From NCBI GenBank assembly GCA_934394565.1, contig CAKRQV010000017.1:1-50944 (forward strand): a stretch of DNA of 50,944 nt. Reading direction: 5' to 3'. Each line of letters opens with the position of its first letter. Position 1 is the stretch's first letter. The DNA is from an uncultured Lachnospiraceae bacterium. GTDB taxonomy: Bacteria; Bacillota; Clostridia; Lachnospirales; Lachnospiraceae. This document shows, piece after piece, positions 41,974 through 50,823 of this stretch. A program made the translations under genes and the position numbers. The notes beneath the pieces are model-generated. The model was not told where the DNA came from and did no database searches. It was given only the letters and a program-made list of their open reading frames with translations.

Positions 41974-43062
41974 TCATTCAGCAAATTTTTCACGACTCAA
42001 CACATAGAGCACTTCAAGGAATTTCTCATGATATTCAGGCTCATAGATTACCGGGAAAGCATTTCCCTTCTCTCCTGTATAATCATTGAGGAATCTCTGG
42101 CATGTCTCGACAACCTCATCCATCGTCGCATCTACAGGCGGGGCCGGCAGTGTAACACCGATGGTGATCTCCTTTCCGTAATTGTCATATAAGTATTTGA
42201 AATCATTCATCGGCTGCGGGCACCATACATCTACACCTGCTTCAATCATTGCCGGAATTAGGTTCCCGCACTTTCCGCAGCTATGGAAGTTGAAGATCAT
42301 ACCGTTTTTATGTGTCGCATCCACAACACGTTTCAGATATGGCAAAATCATTTCTCGGCAAACATCCAGGGAGAAGAAGGATGATCTCTGCGAACCCCAG
42401 TCATCATGGAAATAAAGCACATCCACATCGTATGTTACTTTAATCTTTTTGATCATTCTTTCATACAAATCAGCCAGTTTGTCAAAGAATCTGTGAACTG
42501 CCTCCTTCTGATCCTCATCGATAAGAGCAACCGCAGCATCTTCAAAATCAAGGAAAGAAATCAATCTTTCAAATATTCCGTTCATCATCCAGATGTTTGT
42601 CGCAAACTCTCTGGTAACCAAATCTTTGTTAATTCTTCCGCTTTCTTCCCAAGGCCAGGAATCAATATCCGGGAAGGTGATATAATCTTCCCACGCCTCG
42701 ATATCTTCAACCTTCGGCTTACCCGGACGAACCATGGAACCTCCAACCTGCTCGACATAGACCCACTCAATGCCAAACATATCTTTTCCACCGAAATCTT
42801 TTGGCTCAATACCCTCGTTATCAACAACAAATGCCCTTGCGATAGCATCCGGAAAGATCTTCGGAGAGAGCATAAATTCATCTGTATCAATAGCCATAAA
42901 TACAGGCTTTTCCTTACGACAGAATTTCAGATAATTCTCTCTGGGCGTAATCGGTGTATGACGAAGCGGCGGCGGCGGCCAAAAACAGCCAATCGGCATT
43001 TTTACGTTTGGACGTTCTTTTAATTCGTCTGCATACTTTTCAAGCAATACATTAATATCCAT
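41974..43062 (-). CDS. URO-D-fold protein, HSCG type (copy B)
   Basis: A 362-residue member of the URO-D superfamily. HDDWG is at residues 219-223 and HSCG at 260-263, both at exactly the same positions as in copy D. The His-x-Cys of HSCG matches the zinc-binding motif of methylcobamide:thiol methyltransferases. I see no clear third Cys ligand near the C-terminus. The N-terminus has an unusual proline run (FWPPPPLRHTP). ATG at 43062 follows AGGAGGTATTT. It is 13 bp behind the GPH transporter gene, so the two are co-expressed. Demethylase or methyltransferase function is inference. Confidence 0.85.
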   Translation of the reverse strand: MDINVLLEKYADELKERPNVKMPIGCFWPPPPLRHTPITPRENYLKFCRKEKPVFMAIDTDEFMLSPKIFPDAIARAFVVDNEGIEPKDFGGKDMFGIEWVYVEQVGGSMVRPGKPKVEDIEAWEDYITFPDIDSWPWEESGRINKDLVTREFATNIWMMNGIFERLISFLDFEDAAVALIDEDQKEAVHRFFDKLADLYERMIKKIKVTYDVDVLYFHDDWGSQRSSFFSLDVCREMILPYLKRVVDATHKNGMIFNFHSCGKCGNLIPAMIEAGVDVWCPQPMNDFKYLYDNYGKEITIGVTLPAPPVDATMDEVVETCQRFLNDYTGEKGNAFPVIYEPEYHEKFLEVLYVLSREKFAE

Positions 43063-43075
43063 AAATACCTCCTTC

Positions 43076-44458
43076 TTATTCTGCTGCATATTTTTCAGCA
43101 TTTTCTTTAATGATCTGCTGCATTTCTTTATCAGAAACCTGATGAAGGAGCATGATCAGGATCGGGCAAAAGTATCCGATAGCCGGAGCAAGACCCGTAC
43201 ACCAGGTAAGAGTTGTCTGGCCTGCGGCATCAAGGACTGCATCCGGGTTGTAATTGATTGCACTAAGAATAACACCCAGAAGAACGGAGGAGCAAGCCAT
43301 AGCCAACTTAACTGCTACGTTATACATAGAAATTAGGTATGGACGGGTATCCTTACCCGTCTTGTGGAGCCAGTATTCACCGGCATCCATATAAAGCATC
43401 ATGTCCAGAGTATCAATAAAGCTCATGAAGAAAAATGCTGTTGAACAACTGATAACAAAGCCCCAGAGAGAACGACCGAAAATACCGATGGATGCGAATG
43501 CCATACTGGTAAGAAATCCGAACAATGCGATGGTTTTCTTGCGGCCGCCGATTTTTCCTACGATGAGCGGTGCGATAGAAGCACCACAGAAAGAGCAGAA
43601 GTTTGCAGCAGACAATACATAAGCCATAGCCATCATATTTCCGATTACTTTTGTACACTGGTAAACCATCATAGAGAACAGCACAAAATAACCGGTAAAA
43701 CGAACGATATCCGACAAAAGAACGGTAACTGCCTGACGATTGACAATAACAGCCTTGATCATATCGACGATAGAAGCCTTTTCCTGAACAGCCTCTTGTC
43801 CTGCGCTGCGATTATCCGCGTCAAAGGGTGCTGACATTTTGAAGAACCAGACAGAGCCTGTCATTACGATAACTGTAAAGATCAGCTGTGTAAGAAGGAA
43901 ACCAACCGTCTCGTTACCGGATCCCAAAAAACCAACCAGCGGAACTACCGCAAATCCGCTTACAACCAGACAGATTGCCTGTCCCTGCCACTGGCGGCCT
44001 GCAAACATATCGCGGGCACTGCTGTCGGCACCGGCGATGCAGCCATACAGCGCACCTTTTGCAGTGTAAATAAAGTCCATAGAAGAGTTAGCCATCAAAT
44101 AACCAATGGAAATAACTACTGCCTTCAGAATAACAGAGTTTCCGACATTGAAGAAGATCAGGAATCCACCGGTCAGACAAACAATATTTGCCCCGATAAG
44201 CCAGGGCCGGAAATTGCCGAATCTACTTCTGGTAGAGGTTACGATTGCACCGGAGATGAATGTAATGATCAGAGCTATTACATTCACAATGGTCATACAG
44301 ATTGACATTGTTGTAGGATCGATCTTAGCAAGATCGGTGTAACTATAAGTTGCATAGTTTTGGGCCATAGTTAATGAGAAGCCCATGAGGAAGTTGGCAC
44401 CGGCAATGACCAGACCCATTTTGGCCATTGATGGTCTCATTTTTGCATTTGTACTCAT
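43076..44458 (-). CDS. GPH-type (MelB-like) cation symporter
   Basis: A 460-residue transporter of the glycoside-pentoside-hexuronide group of the MFS, with about 12 helices. Features: the N-terminal GANFLMGFSLTMAQNYATYS, a loop with TSTRSRFGNFRPWLIG, and the central block DAGEYWLHKTGKDTRPYLIS. Such carriers take up glycosides and related organic solutes with Na+ or H+. First gene of the minus arm. ATG follows AAGGAG. Confidence 0.88.
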   Translation of the reverse strand: MSTNAKMRPSMAKMGLVIAGANFLMGFSLTMAQNYATYSYTDLAKIDPTTMSICMTIVNVIALIITFISGAIVTSTRSRFGNFRPWLIGANIVCLTGGFLIFFNVGNSVILKAVVISIGYLMANSSMDFIYTAKGALYGCIAGADSSARDMFAGRQWQGQAICLVVSGFAVVPLVGFLGSGNETVGFLLTQLIFTVIVMTGSVWFFKMSAPFDADNRSAGQEAVQEKASIVDMIKAVIVNRQAVTVLLSDIVRFTGYFVLFSMMVYQCTKVIGNMMAMAYVLSAANFCSFCGASIAPLIVGKIGGRKKTIALFGFLTSMAFASIGIFGRSLWGFVISCSTAFFFMSFIDTLDMMLYMDAGEYWLHKTGKDTRPYLISMYNVAVKLAMACSSVLLGVILSAINYNPDAVLDAAGQTTLTWCTGLAPAIGYFCPILIMLLHQVSDKEMQQIIKENAEKYAAE

Positions 44459-44498
44459 AGTTTTTTCTCCTTTCCCGATAAATGATAAGATAATGGTA

Positions 44499-44517
44499 TA
44501 TCAAAACATATTTGATA
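44499..44517. promoter_or_regulatory. Inverted-repeat operator candidate in the divergent URO-D region
   Basis: Perfect 7-bp inverted repeat TATCAAA / TTTGATA with a 5-base centre, 41 bp upstream of the GPH transporter gene. It lies where a -10/-35 region of the minus arm should be, and suits binding by the PucR-type regulator or another dimer. Confidence 0.55.
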
Positions 44518-44575
44518 ACAATTTTCATAAGATGTGAAAAGAATTTAATTTTTTTTACAAAATATATAAAAAAAC

Positions 44576-44603
44576 TTGATTCGAACCGAATTCATAGTAT
44601 ACT
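44576..44603 (+). promoter_or_regulatory. Promoter of the PucR-type regulator
   Basis: TTGATT, 16-bp spacer, TATACT, 33 bp before the ATG. Its spacer includes GAACCGAATTC. Confidence 0.65.
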
Positions 44604-44636
44604 CAGGTTAAACCAACACTACATGGGAGAACTTTC

Positions 44637-46163
44637 ATGAAAATCAACGCATATATCATTCAGGATTTCTGCAAATCCGTTTCATTCACTTCAAGGATTC
44701 ATTCAGACTCTCAGGAATGTACACTGTCGCGTCCCGGGTTCTTTATGAACAATATGGAGTTTCTGCCGAAAAATATTTATATAGCCGATCCAAATGAGAT
44801 TCTGTCTTTTTCATCGCTTCCTTCTGGCATCTGCTTTGCGCTTACTTCTCCGCCCTCCGAGGCCGCCATCGCAAATTGCCCGGCCGACCTGCTGATCAGC
44901 AAAGTACCCACCACTAAGCCCAATCTTCTTTCTGCGATCATGGATGTATTCGATATATTTAATAACTGGGAGCTTACCCTCCATGACTGTTTTGTTTCTT
45001 CGACTCCGCTTCAGGATATCGGAGAGTGCAGTCTTCTCCTTTTTAGAAATCCTGTGGGTATATACACAAATACTTTCCGGATTCTCTGCTACTATGAACG
45101 TCAAAAGCCTTCAAACCATTGCCTGTATCAGGAAAGTGATGTTGACACATATATAGAGGAGGACTCTATCAATGAGCTTATGCTGCATCCGGACTTCGAA
45201 AAGTCTTGGAGCACATCCGGTGTAAACATATTTACTTCCACAGATCAGCTCACAAAATGTCTCTACAAAAACCTGAAAATCAACGGCAAATATCTCTGCC
45301 GTGTTGTTATGAATGAGTTTGATAACCCATGCCGTAAAAGTGATTATGCTATTCTTTCCATTTTTTCCACATACGTCGAAAAAGTCCTTCAGATCCAGGA
45401 GAATTTCTATTTTGGAAACCATCCGATATCCATGGATCAAATGATTCTGGAGATGGTCCTGGAACAGCCCTGCAACGAAGAGCTGTTAAAAGTGCGAATG
45501 GATAGCATCCACTGGGGATGGAATGACACCTATTATTGCTATAAAATTCTTTCTCCAAAAGATTTCAATATTGGATCCGTGAACAATATCTGCTCTCGGT
45601 TGGAAAGTCTTGTTCCCTTCAGCTATGCTCTGCCGATCGAAGGAAGTATACTTTTCATCATTAATCTTTCAAAGCAGAAGTCTGAAAGAAAGGATATCGA
45701 TATGCATCTTGCGCTCTACCTGCGTGACTATTTCATCAAAGCCGGAATCAGCAATGAATTTCACGATTTTTCCAAATTAGCGGAATACTACAAGCAGACT
45801 GAAGTGGCTCTGGAAATTGGACAGCAACAAGACAGTACCCGCTGGTTCTATCATTTCAGGGACTATGTCCTGCAGTATATAAAGAACAGATGCACAAGAG
45901 ACTTGAAACCGGAAACAATTTGCTGTCCGGGGCTGCTGAAACTTCTGGATTACGATCGCCAAAAGAACAGAGATTATGCAAATACACTTCGCATCTATCT
46001 GGAAAACAATATGAACATTGCAGAAACCACACGACGGATCTATATGCAGCGCGCTACGTTTTTGTATCAGATAAAAAAAATACAGGAAATATCCGGTCTT
46101 GATCTGTCCGATTTCAAAACGCGGCTCTATCTCATGCTTTCTTTCCATCTGCTTGAACAATGA
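44637..46163 (+). CDS. PucR/CdaR-type helix-turn-helix regulator
   Basis: A 508-residue regulator. The last ~60 residues match the PucR C-terminal helix-turn-helix (LLDYDRQKNRDYANTLRIYL, then NNMNIAETTRRIYMQRATFLY). The central region (residues about 250-400) resembles the CdaR GGDEF-like domain. The N-terminal ~240 residues are a sensor region that I cannot assign. It is placed between the two arms of the URO-D cluster, so it likely controls both in response to the substrate; this is inference. ATG after GGGAG. Confidence 0.8.
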   Translation: MKINAYIIQDFCKSVSFTSRIHSDSQECTLSRPGFFMNNMEFLPKNIYIADPNEILSFSSLPSGICFALTSPPSEAAIANCPADLLISKVPTTKPNLLSAIMDVFDIFNNWELTLHDCFVSSTPLQDIGECSLLLFRNPVGIYTNTFRILCYYERQKPSNHCLYQESDVDTYIEEDSINELMLHPDFEKSWSTSGVNIFTSTDQLTKCLYKNLKINGKYLCRVVMNEFDNPCRKSDYAILSIFSTYVEKVLQIQENFYFGNHPISMDQMILEMVLEQPCNEELLKVRMDSIHWGWNDTYYCYKILSPKDFNIGSVNNICSRLESLVPFSYALPIEGSILFIINLSKQKSERKDIDMHLALYLRDYFIKAGISNEFHDFSKLAEYYKQTEVALEIGQQQDSTRWFYHFRDYVLQYIKNRCTRDLKPETICCPGLLKLLDYDRQKNRDYANTLRIYLENNMNIAETTRRIYMQRATFLYQIKKIQEISGLDLSDFKTRLYLMLSFHLLEQ

Positions 46164-46273
46164 TTCTCTGTAATATCGCCTGATTCGCATAGGGTGATCT
46201 TACGATCTAATATTTTGTTCAAAATGAAGAAAAAGGATTGCACAAATTCCTATATTTTATAAATTGTCGCCTC

Positions 46274-46303
46274 TTGAAAAAGAAGATACAATTAATGTAT
46301 AGA
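46274..46303 (+). promoter_or_regulatory. Possible promoter of URO-D copy C
   Basis: TTGAAA, 18-bp spacer, TATAGA, 21 bp before the ATG at 46325. That is close to the RBS, so the leader would be very short. Confidence 0.35.
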
Positions 46304-46324
46304 AATTCAGCAGGAGGTATACAT

Positions 46325-47332
46325 ATGACGCCTAGAGAAAATGCTATGGCTATTCTCCGCGGGGAACAGCCGGATTATTATTTTGATATGATGGATTGTA
46401 TCGAAATCCTGCCGGATCCGGATTTGATCAGAAACTGGAGTCCGGACGACGGAAAAATCCACCCCGACGCTTGGGGTACGCTGTATATCCATCCGCCGGG
46501 AGCACCGGGCGCACATCCCGTTGTTACAAATGAAACTGCTGTGATCAAAGATATTGAAAAATGGGAAGAACAGATTCGTGTGCCTACCCTTGAAGGTCTG
46601 GATTTTGAACCGGCCAAAAAAGCTGCTGCTGCTGTGGACAGAAAAGAGCGTTTCGTCGGTGTAATGATGGGCGGCGGCTTATTCGAAAGGACCCACCATC
46701 TTCAGGGCATGGAAAATGCCCTTGTAAACTATCTGGAGTATCCGGAAGAGACAAAAGGACTTCTCGCATGTATTCTCGATTACAAGCTTCGCTATATCGA
46801 TCTTGTGTACAAAGAATTACATCCGGATGTCATCTTTTATCATGATGACTGGGGGTTTAAAAGAAACCTGTTTCTTCCTGTGCCTGTATGGCGAGAGTTC
46901 ATCAAACCGCTCCAGAAACAGATTTCTGACAGAATTCATTCTCACTGCATGATGTACATCCATCATGCAGACTGCTACTGCGAACCCTTAGTAGAAGACA
47001 TGATCGAGCTAGGCATAGATGTCTGGCAGGGTGTTATTCCTGAAAATGATATCGTTGGTATACAGGAGCGAACCCAACACAGGCTCCCTATGATCGGAGG
47101 CATCGATATTCCTGCCATAGATATAGATAATATCAGTGAAGAGGCTATTCGCCGCGAGATCCGACGTGCTTATGATACATATTGTCCAGGCGGCAAATTC
47201 TTCCCAGGCGGTCCCGGCGGCGGATGCTACATATCCCGAAACGAAGAAATCGCACAGGACGAAGCCGCAAAATATGGAAGAGAATTTGCGCAGAAGCATC
47301 CTGTTGTCAACGGGAAGATACAGATGTGCTGA
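46325..47332 (+). CDS. URO-D-fold protein, HHAD type (copy C)
   Basis: A 335-residue URO-D superfamily protein, the counterpart of copy A. HDDWG lies around residues 173-177 and HHAD at 213-216, within YIHHADCYCE and followed by GIDVWQG, as in copy A. A Gly-rich end (FFPGGPGGGCYIS) may hold a metal-ligand cysteine. The ATG at 46325 follows CAGGAGGTATACAT; the longer frame upstream lacks an RBS. First structural gene of the plus arm. Role inferred as for copy A. Confidence 0.82.
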   Translation: MTPRENAMAILRGEQPDYYFDMMDCIEILPDPDLIRNWSPDDGKIHPDAWGTLYIHPPGAPGAHPVVTNETAVIKDIEKWEEQIRVPTLEGLDFEPAKKAAAAVDRKERFVGVMMGGGLFERTHHLQGMENALVNYLEYPEETKGLLACILDYKLRYIDLVYKELHPDVIFYHDDWGFKRNLFLPVPVWREFIKPLQKQISDRIHSHCMMYIHHADCYCEPLVEDMIELGIDVWQGVIPENDIVGIQERTQHRLPMIGGIDIPAIDIDNISEEAIRREIRRAYDTYCPGGKFFPGGPGGGCYISRNEEIAQDEAAKYGREFAQKHPVVNGKIQMC

Positions 47333-47362
47333 TATCCCTTAAAAACGATAATGATTGTAATG

Positions 47363-47397
47363 AAGCAAGTGGGCTGATATATTCAGCTCATTTGCTT
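47363..47397 (+). terminator. Terminator between URO-D copies C and D
   Basis: 15-bp stem with two G-U pairs (AAGCAAGTGGGCTGA / TCAGCTCATTTGCTT) and a TTTATATTTTT tail, 31 bp past copy C. Copy D therefore probably has its own start of transcription. Confidence 0.82.
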
Positions 47398-47514
47398 TAT
47401 ATTTTTACCAAAATGTATAAAAACTGCTAATCATTTTCCTAAATTATAAAAATAGCATTCAGATTCTTTGTCTCCTATACTGTATGTATGATAAAAAGTA
47501 AGGAGGATATACAT

Positions 47515-48603
47515 ATGAATAAGATACCGTTTGATGAAAAAGAAATGCAAATTCTGGAAGAACGTCCTTCATTCTGGGAAGGCGGATACCCTACAAGGCG
47601 ATACGATCGTCCCATCACTTACAAAGAAAATATGAAGCTTATGTATGAAACAAAGCACCCTGTATGGCTTCCGATTTCATCAGATACCTTTGATTTTAAT
47701 CCGAAGATTATTCCGGATAATATCGCCAGAGCATTCGTAATGGAAGCAGAGCCCTATGACAACGAAAACAACAGCGGCGGACCTGATATGTACGGTGTGG
47801 AATGGGAATATGTTCCCTCCGCAGGAGGTTCAATGGTCCGTCCTGGCGAGCCTATGCTGACCGATGTGAACAACTGGAAAGAAGTGATTAAACGTCCTGA
47901 CATTGATTCCTGTGACTGGGAAGGAAGCTCAAAAATGAATAAGACCATGCTGGATAATCCCAACGAATGGATCGAAATGCAGCTTCTTACCGGTGCCTGG
48001 TTTGAAAGACTGATTTCATTTATGGATTTTTCAGAGGCTGCTGTAGCAATGATCGATGAGGAACAGAAAGATGCGCTGCATGAGCTGTTTTCCGCTACCA
48101 CAGAGGATCTCTGCAAAATCGTAGATAAAATTGCTGAGTACTTTCCGCAGGTTGATGCGCTTTCTGTTCATGACGACTGGGGTTCACAGGGAAAACCCTT
48201 CTTCTCTATGGATACCGCAATGGAAATGATCGTACCCCATATGAAAGTTCTTACAGAACATATCAAGGAAAAGAACATGGTTCCCATTATGCATTCCTGC
48301 GGACACACAGAATCGCGAATTACAGCATACATCGCAGCCGGTTGGTCATTCTGGATGCCGCAGAATATGAATGATATAGAAAAACTTCTAAACAAATATG
48401 GTGATCAGATCATCTTTGGATGCGAGGAAACAGATCTTCCGGAAAATATGGACGGAGAAAACGGACGACTGGCAGCAAGAAATTTCATGAAAAAATTTGT
48501 CAAAAAAGGGAAAATCGGTATTCCGGGATTTTCCTTCCCCAGTTCCCCTGATTTTGAAGAAGAATTATACAGACTCAGCCGCAAGTTTTTCCTGGAAAAT
48601 TAA
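47515..48603 (+). CDS. URO-D-fold protein, HSCG type (copy D)
   Basis: A 362-residue URO-D superfamily protein, the counterpart of copy B: equal length, with HDDWG at 219-223 and HSCG at 260-263. It shares runs such as FERLISF and the GGSMVRPG block with copy B. His260 and Cys262 could bind zinc. A nearby cysteine (IIFGCEET) may complete the site; copy B has GVT in that place. ATG at 47515 follows AAGGAGGATATACAT. A strong terminator lies downstream. Reaction unknown; corrinoid-linked demethylation is the leading guess. Confidence 0.85.
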   Translation: MNKIPFDEKEMQILEERPSFWEGGYPTRRYDRPITYKENMKLMYETKHPVWLPISSDTFDFNPKIIPDNIARAFVMEAEPYDNENNSGGPDMYGVEWEYVPSAGGSMVRPGEPMLTDVNNWKEVIKRPDIDSCDWEGSSKMNKTMLDNPNEWIEMQLLTGAWFERLISFMDFSEAAVAMIDEEQKDALHELFSATTEDLCKIVDKIAEYFPQVDALSVHDDWGSQGKPFFSMDTAMEMIVPHMKVLTEHIKEKNMVPIMHSCGHTESRITAYIAAGWSFWMPQNMNDIEKLLNKYGDQIIFGCEETDLPENMDGENGRLAARNFMKKFVKKGKIGIPGFSFPSSPDFEEELYRLSRKFFLEN

Positions 48604-48648
48604 TCAGCATATTGATAACCAGATAACGCTTCTCTCAGTTTTCAGACA

Positions 48649-48672
48649 ACATCCCGGCAAATGCCGGGATGT
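48649..48672 (+). terminator. Terminator of URO-D copy D
   Basis: Perfect 10-bp stem ACATCCCGGC / GCCGGGATGT with an AAAT loop, 45 bp past the stop. The following T-run is weak. Confidence 0.7.
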
Positions 48673-48789
48673 AAACATTTCACTCTTGTTTCTAAGACCG
48701 CACTGATACTCTCATATAAAAAGTGCTGACATTCCGGCAGAATAGAATAAAAACACCAATGATGTATCAAACATTTATTCTTCATATAT

Positions 48790-48869
48790 TTTGTATAAAA
48801 AGCGAATTCAAATACACTCAGTTTGTAAGTAGGAATACTCATCCTTCAATGATATTATTTTTATACAAA
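48790..48869. repeat. Widely spaced inverted repeat TTTGTATAAAAA
   Basis: TTTGTATAAAAA at 48790-48801 and its exact reverse complement at 48858-48869, 56 bp apart. Similar AT-rich strings (AATGTATAAAAA near 47409, AATATATAAAAA near 44558) occur in other gaps of the cluster. Possible paired binding sites or a long stem. Confidence 0.5.
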
Positions 48870-48912
48870 GTGAATAATAATTAATATCATCCAACAAAGG
48901 AGGCGACTTTTT

Positions 48913-50247
48913 ATGACTACTGAAGTATTGGCAGGTATTCCATTGGTCATATTGATTGTTGGTGCCTTGGTCATGCGGCGTATCACTGAACCTGCAATTG
49001 TATCATCCATCGTTGCAGTTATCATGGAGTACAAAACAGGTTTTATCAACGGATATGTTGAAAAAATGTATCAGGTTCTCTCCGACCCTTCCTTCCAGCT
49101 CCTTGTAATTGTCGGAGTTGGATTTGCCGGCCTGTCTGCATTACTCGAGAAATCCGGTGCCATGCTTGGCTTTAGAGAAATCATGAAGAAGCTCTGTAAG
49201 ACAAAAAAACTAACTGTATTTTTCACCTGGCTTTTGGGCGGTATCATCTTTATTGATGATTATCTGAATGCTCTTGCTGTTTCGGCAGCCATGAAGGGAA
49301 TATCTGACGAAAAACGTATTCCACGTGAGCATCTTGCCTATACGGTTAACTGTATGGGTGCCTGTGTTTGTGTAATGCTTCCTTTCTCAAGCTGGGCTGC
49401 ATTTGCCATAGGATGTGCATCAGAATACAATCTTACAGCAGTTGATTATTTTCACGCAATACCGTTTATGATGTACCCCATCTGTGCAATTATCATCAGC
49501 TTACTGCTTGCTTTCGAAAAATTTCCTCTTATCGGTGAGTTAAAGAAAGCATACAAGCGAGTGAACGAGGGAGGTCCTCTTCTAAAAGTTGCGGCTACAG
49601 GATCAATGCCTATTTCAGATGAGACAAAACCTTCGCACCCAGTTTACTTTCTGATTCCAATGATTGCATTAGTTGCAGGTATGCTGCTCTGCGAGCAGAA
49701 TATCGTTGTCGGATTTCTGGCAGCACTGCTCTGCATGATGCTGATGTATATTGGAAGCAAAAAGATGAAAGTTGTTGAATTTTTTGATGTATTTTTAAAC
49801 GGTGCATCCGTTATGATGCCTATGATGGTTAATATCTTTATTACTTTTATCATGGAGAGGGCTATTACGGATATGGGCTTCATCAATTTTCTTACCGGAT
49901 TGATCAGTCGAACGATTCCTGCATGGCTTATCCCTGCAACAGCATTTATCATCGTAGGTACAATCACTTTCTTTGCTGCTTCTTTCTGGACACTTATTAT
50001 CATTGCATTCCCGATATTTATTCCAATGGCTTTCACCGTAGGTGTGAATCCTGCTCTGGTAATCGGTGCAGTAATGTCTGGAGTGGCATTGGGAAGCCAG
50101 GCTTGTCTCTATTCGGACGCAATCTTTATGGTTGCTGCAGGAACAAGCGTACCAAACGATACACAATTTAGGACAGTTCTTCCCTATGTTTTGATTGGTT
50201 CAGCTTTTGCTGTAATACTATTCATCGTTGCCGGATTACTTTTTTGA
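48913..50247 (+). CDS. NhaC-family Na+/H+ antiporter-like transporter
   Basis: A 444-residue membrane protein with about 11-12 helices, most like the NhaC/arginine-lysine antiporter group. Signature-like regions: GIIFIDDYLNALAVSAAMKG, then CMGACVCVMLPFSSWAAFAIGC and GSQACLYSDAIFMVAAGTSV. NhaC proteins exchange Na+ for H+, and some relatives move organic acids or amino acids. In this cluster it may balance Na+ brought in by the GPH symporter or move an organic substrate; both are inference. ATG with AAAGGAGG. Confidence 0.85.
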   Translation: MTTEVLAGIPLVILIVGALVMRRITEPAIVSSIVAVIMEYKTGFINGYVEKMYQVLSDPSFQLLVIVGVGFAGLSALLEKSGAMLGFREIMKKLCKTKKLTVFFTWLLGGIIFIDDYLNALAVSAAMKGISDEKRIPREHLAYTVNCMGACVCVMLPFSSWAAFAIGCASEYNLTAVDYFHAIPFMMYPICAIIISLLLAFEKFPLIGELKKAYKRVNEGGPLLKVAATGSMPISDETKPSHPVYFLIPMIALVAGMLLCEQNIVVGFLAALLCMMLMYIGSKKMKVVEFFDVFLNGASVMMPMMVNIFITFIMERAITDMGFINFLTGLISRTIPAWLIPATAFIIVGTITFFAASFWTLIIIAFPIFIPMAFTVGVNPALVIGAVMSGVALGSQACLYSDAIFMVAAGTSVPNDTQFRTVLPYVLIGSAFAVILFIVAGLLF

Positions 50248-50278
50248 TACCAGTTTTATAATTTATTCTATATTATGT

Positions 50279-50335
50279 TTATAAAAATGCTGCTCCATTA
50301 TTGCAATTCAATTTATGGAGCAGCCATTTTTATAA
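50279..50335. terminator. Terminator of the NhaC-type gene
   Basis: About 20 bp of pairing with one bulge: GCTGCTCCAT / ATGGAGCAGC inside TTATAAAAAT / ATTTTTATAA. It lies 31 bp past the stop and could work in both directions. Confidence 0.85.
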
Positions 50336-50497
50336 GCTTAATAGTATCATTAACCATTCCCATACTGAACAGATCAATTTCTGCAGACAACACTGCCGAA
50401 TAATTTGTATGAAAAGAATAACCGCCGTGTTTATCAAAACACAACTCAAATGCGTAAACCTTGCGTATTTTTCAAAAAGCCACATGATACAATAGCA

Positions 50498-50523
50498 TAA
50501 AAAAAAACACTCATAATTGAGTG
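50498..50523 (-). terminator. Terminator of the rRNA-tRNA operon
   Basis: Stem CACTCA / TGAGTG with a TAAT loop and about ten Ts on the minus strand, 8 bp past tRNA-Cys. Confidence 0.85.
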
Positions 50524-50530
50524 CTTTGAG

Positions 50531-50602
50531 AGGCGCGAGCCGGATTTGAACCGGCGGATACTGGTGTTGCAGACCATTGCCTTACCACTTGGCTATCGCG
50601 CC
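50531..50602 (-). tRNA. tRNA-Cys (GCA)
   Basis: 72-base cloverleaf on the minus strand. Acceptor GGCGCGA / TCGCGCC, D-arm AGCCAAGTGGTAAGGC, anticodon loop CTGCAAC (GCA), T-arm GGTTCAAATCC. CCA is not encoded. Last gene of the rRNA operon. Confidence 0.95.
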
Positions 50603-50607
50603 ATAAG

Positions 50608-50679
50608 TGACTCCTACGGGATTTGAACCCATGTTACCGCCGTGAAAGGGCGGTGTCTTAACCGCTTGACCAAGGAGCC
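50608..50679 (-). tRNA. tRNA-Glu (TTC)
   Basis: 72-base cloverleaf on the minus strand. Acceptor GGCTCCT / AGGAGTC, anticodon loop CTTTCAC (TTC), T-arm GGTTCAAATCC. No encoded CCA. Confidence 0.95.
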
Positions 50680-50683
50680 ATAA

Positions 50684-50755
50684 CTCCCCGAGTAGGGCTC
50701 GAACCTACAACAACTCGGTTAACAGCCGAGTGCTCTACCATTGAGCTATCGAGGA
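50684..50755 (-). tRNA. tRNA-Asn (GTT)
   Basis: 72-base cloverleaf on the minus strand. Acceptor TCCTCGA / TCGGGGA, anticodon stem CTCGG/CCGAG with loop CTGTTAA (GTT), T-arm GGTTCGAGCC. It is the first tRNA after 23S rRNA; no CCA is encoded. Confidence 0.95.
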
Positions 50756-50823
50756 ATATATAAAAATATCCTATGTACCTTGAAAACCGCACACACAAAA
50801 CATCCAAACACACGAAACATTCA

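Larger units (their letters stand above)
48604..48912. other. Gene-free stretch before the NhaC-type gene
   Basis: 309 bp with no open frame carrying an RBS. It contains the terminator of copy D, then AT-rich DNA with a 12-bp inverted repeat (48790-48801 and 48858-48869) just upstream of the antiporter gene. I did not find a clear -35/-10 pair for that gene. Confidence 0.6.

Noticed and set aside
39682..48603. URO-D genes as haem-pathway HemE
   Set aside because: Four paralogues among transporters and a regulator, with no other haem genes nearby, and His-x-Cys motifs in two copies, fit the methyltransferase-related branch better.
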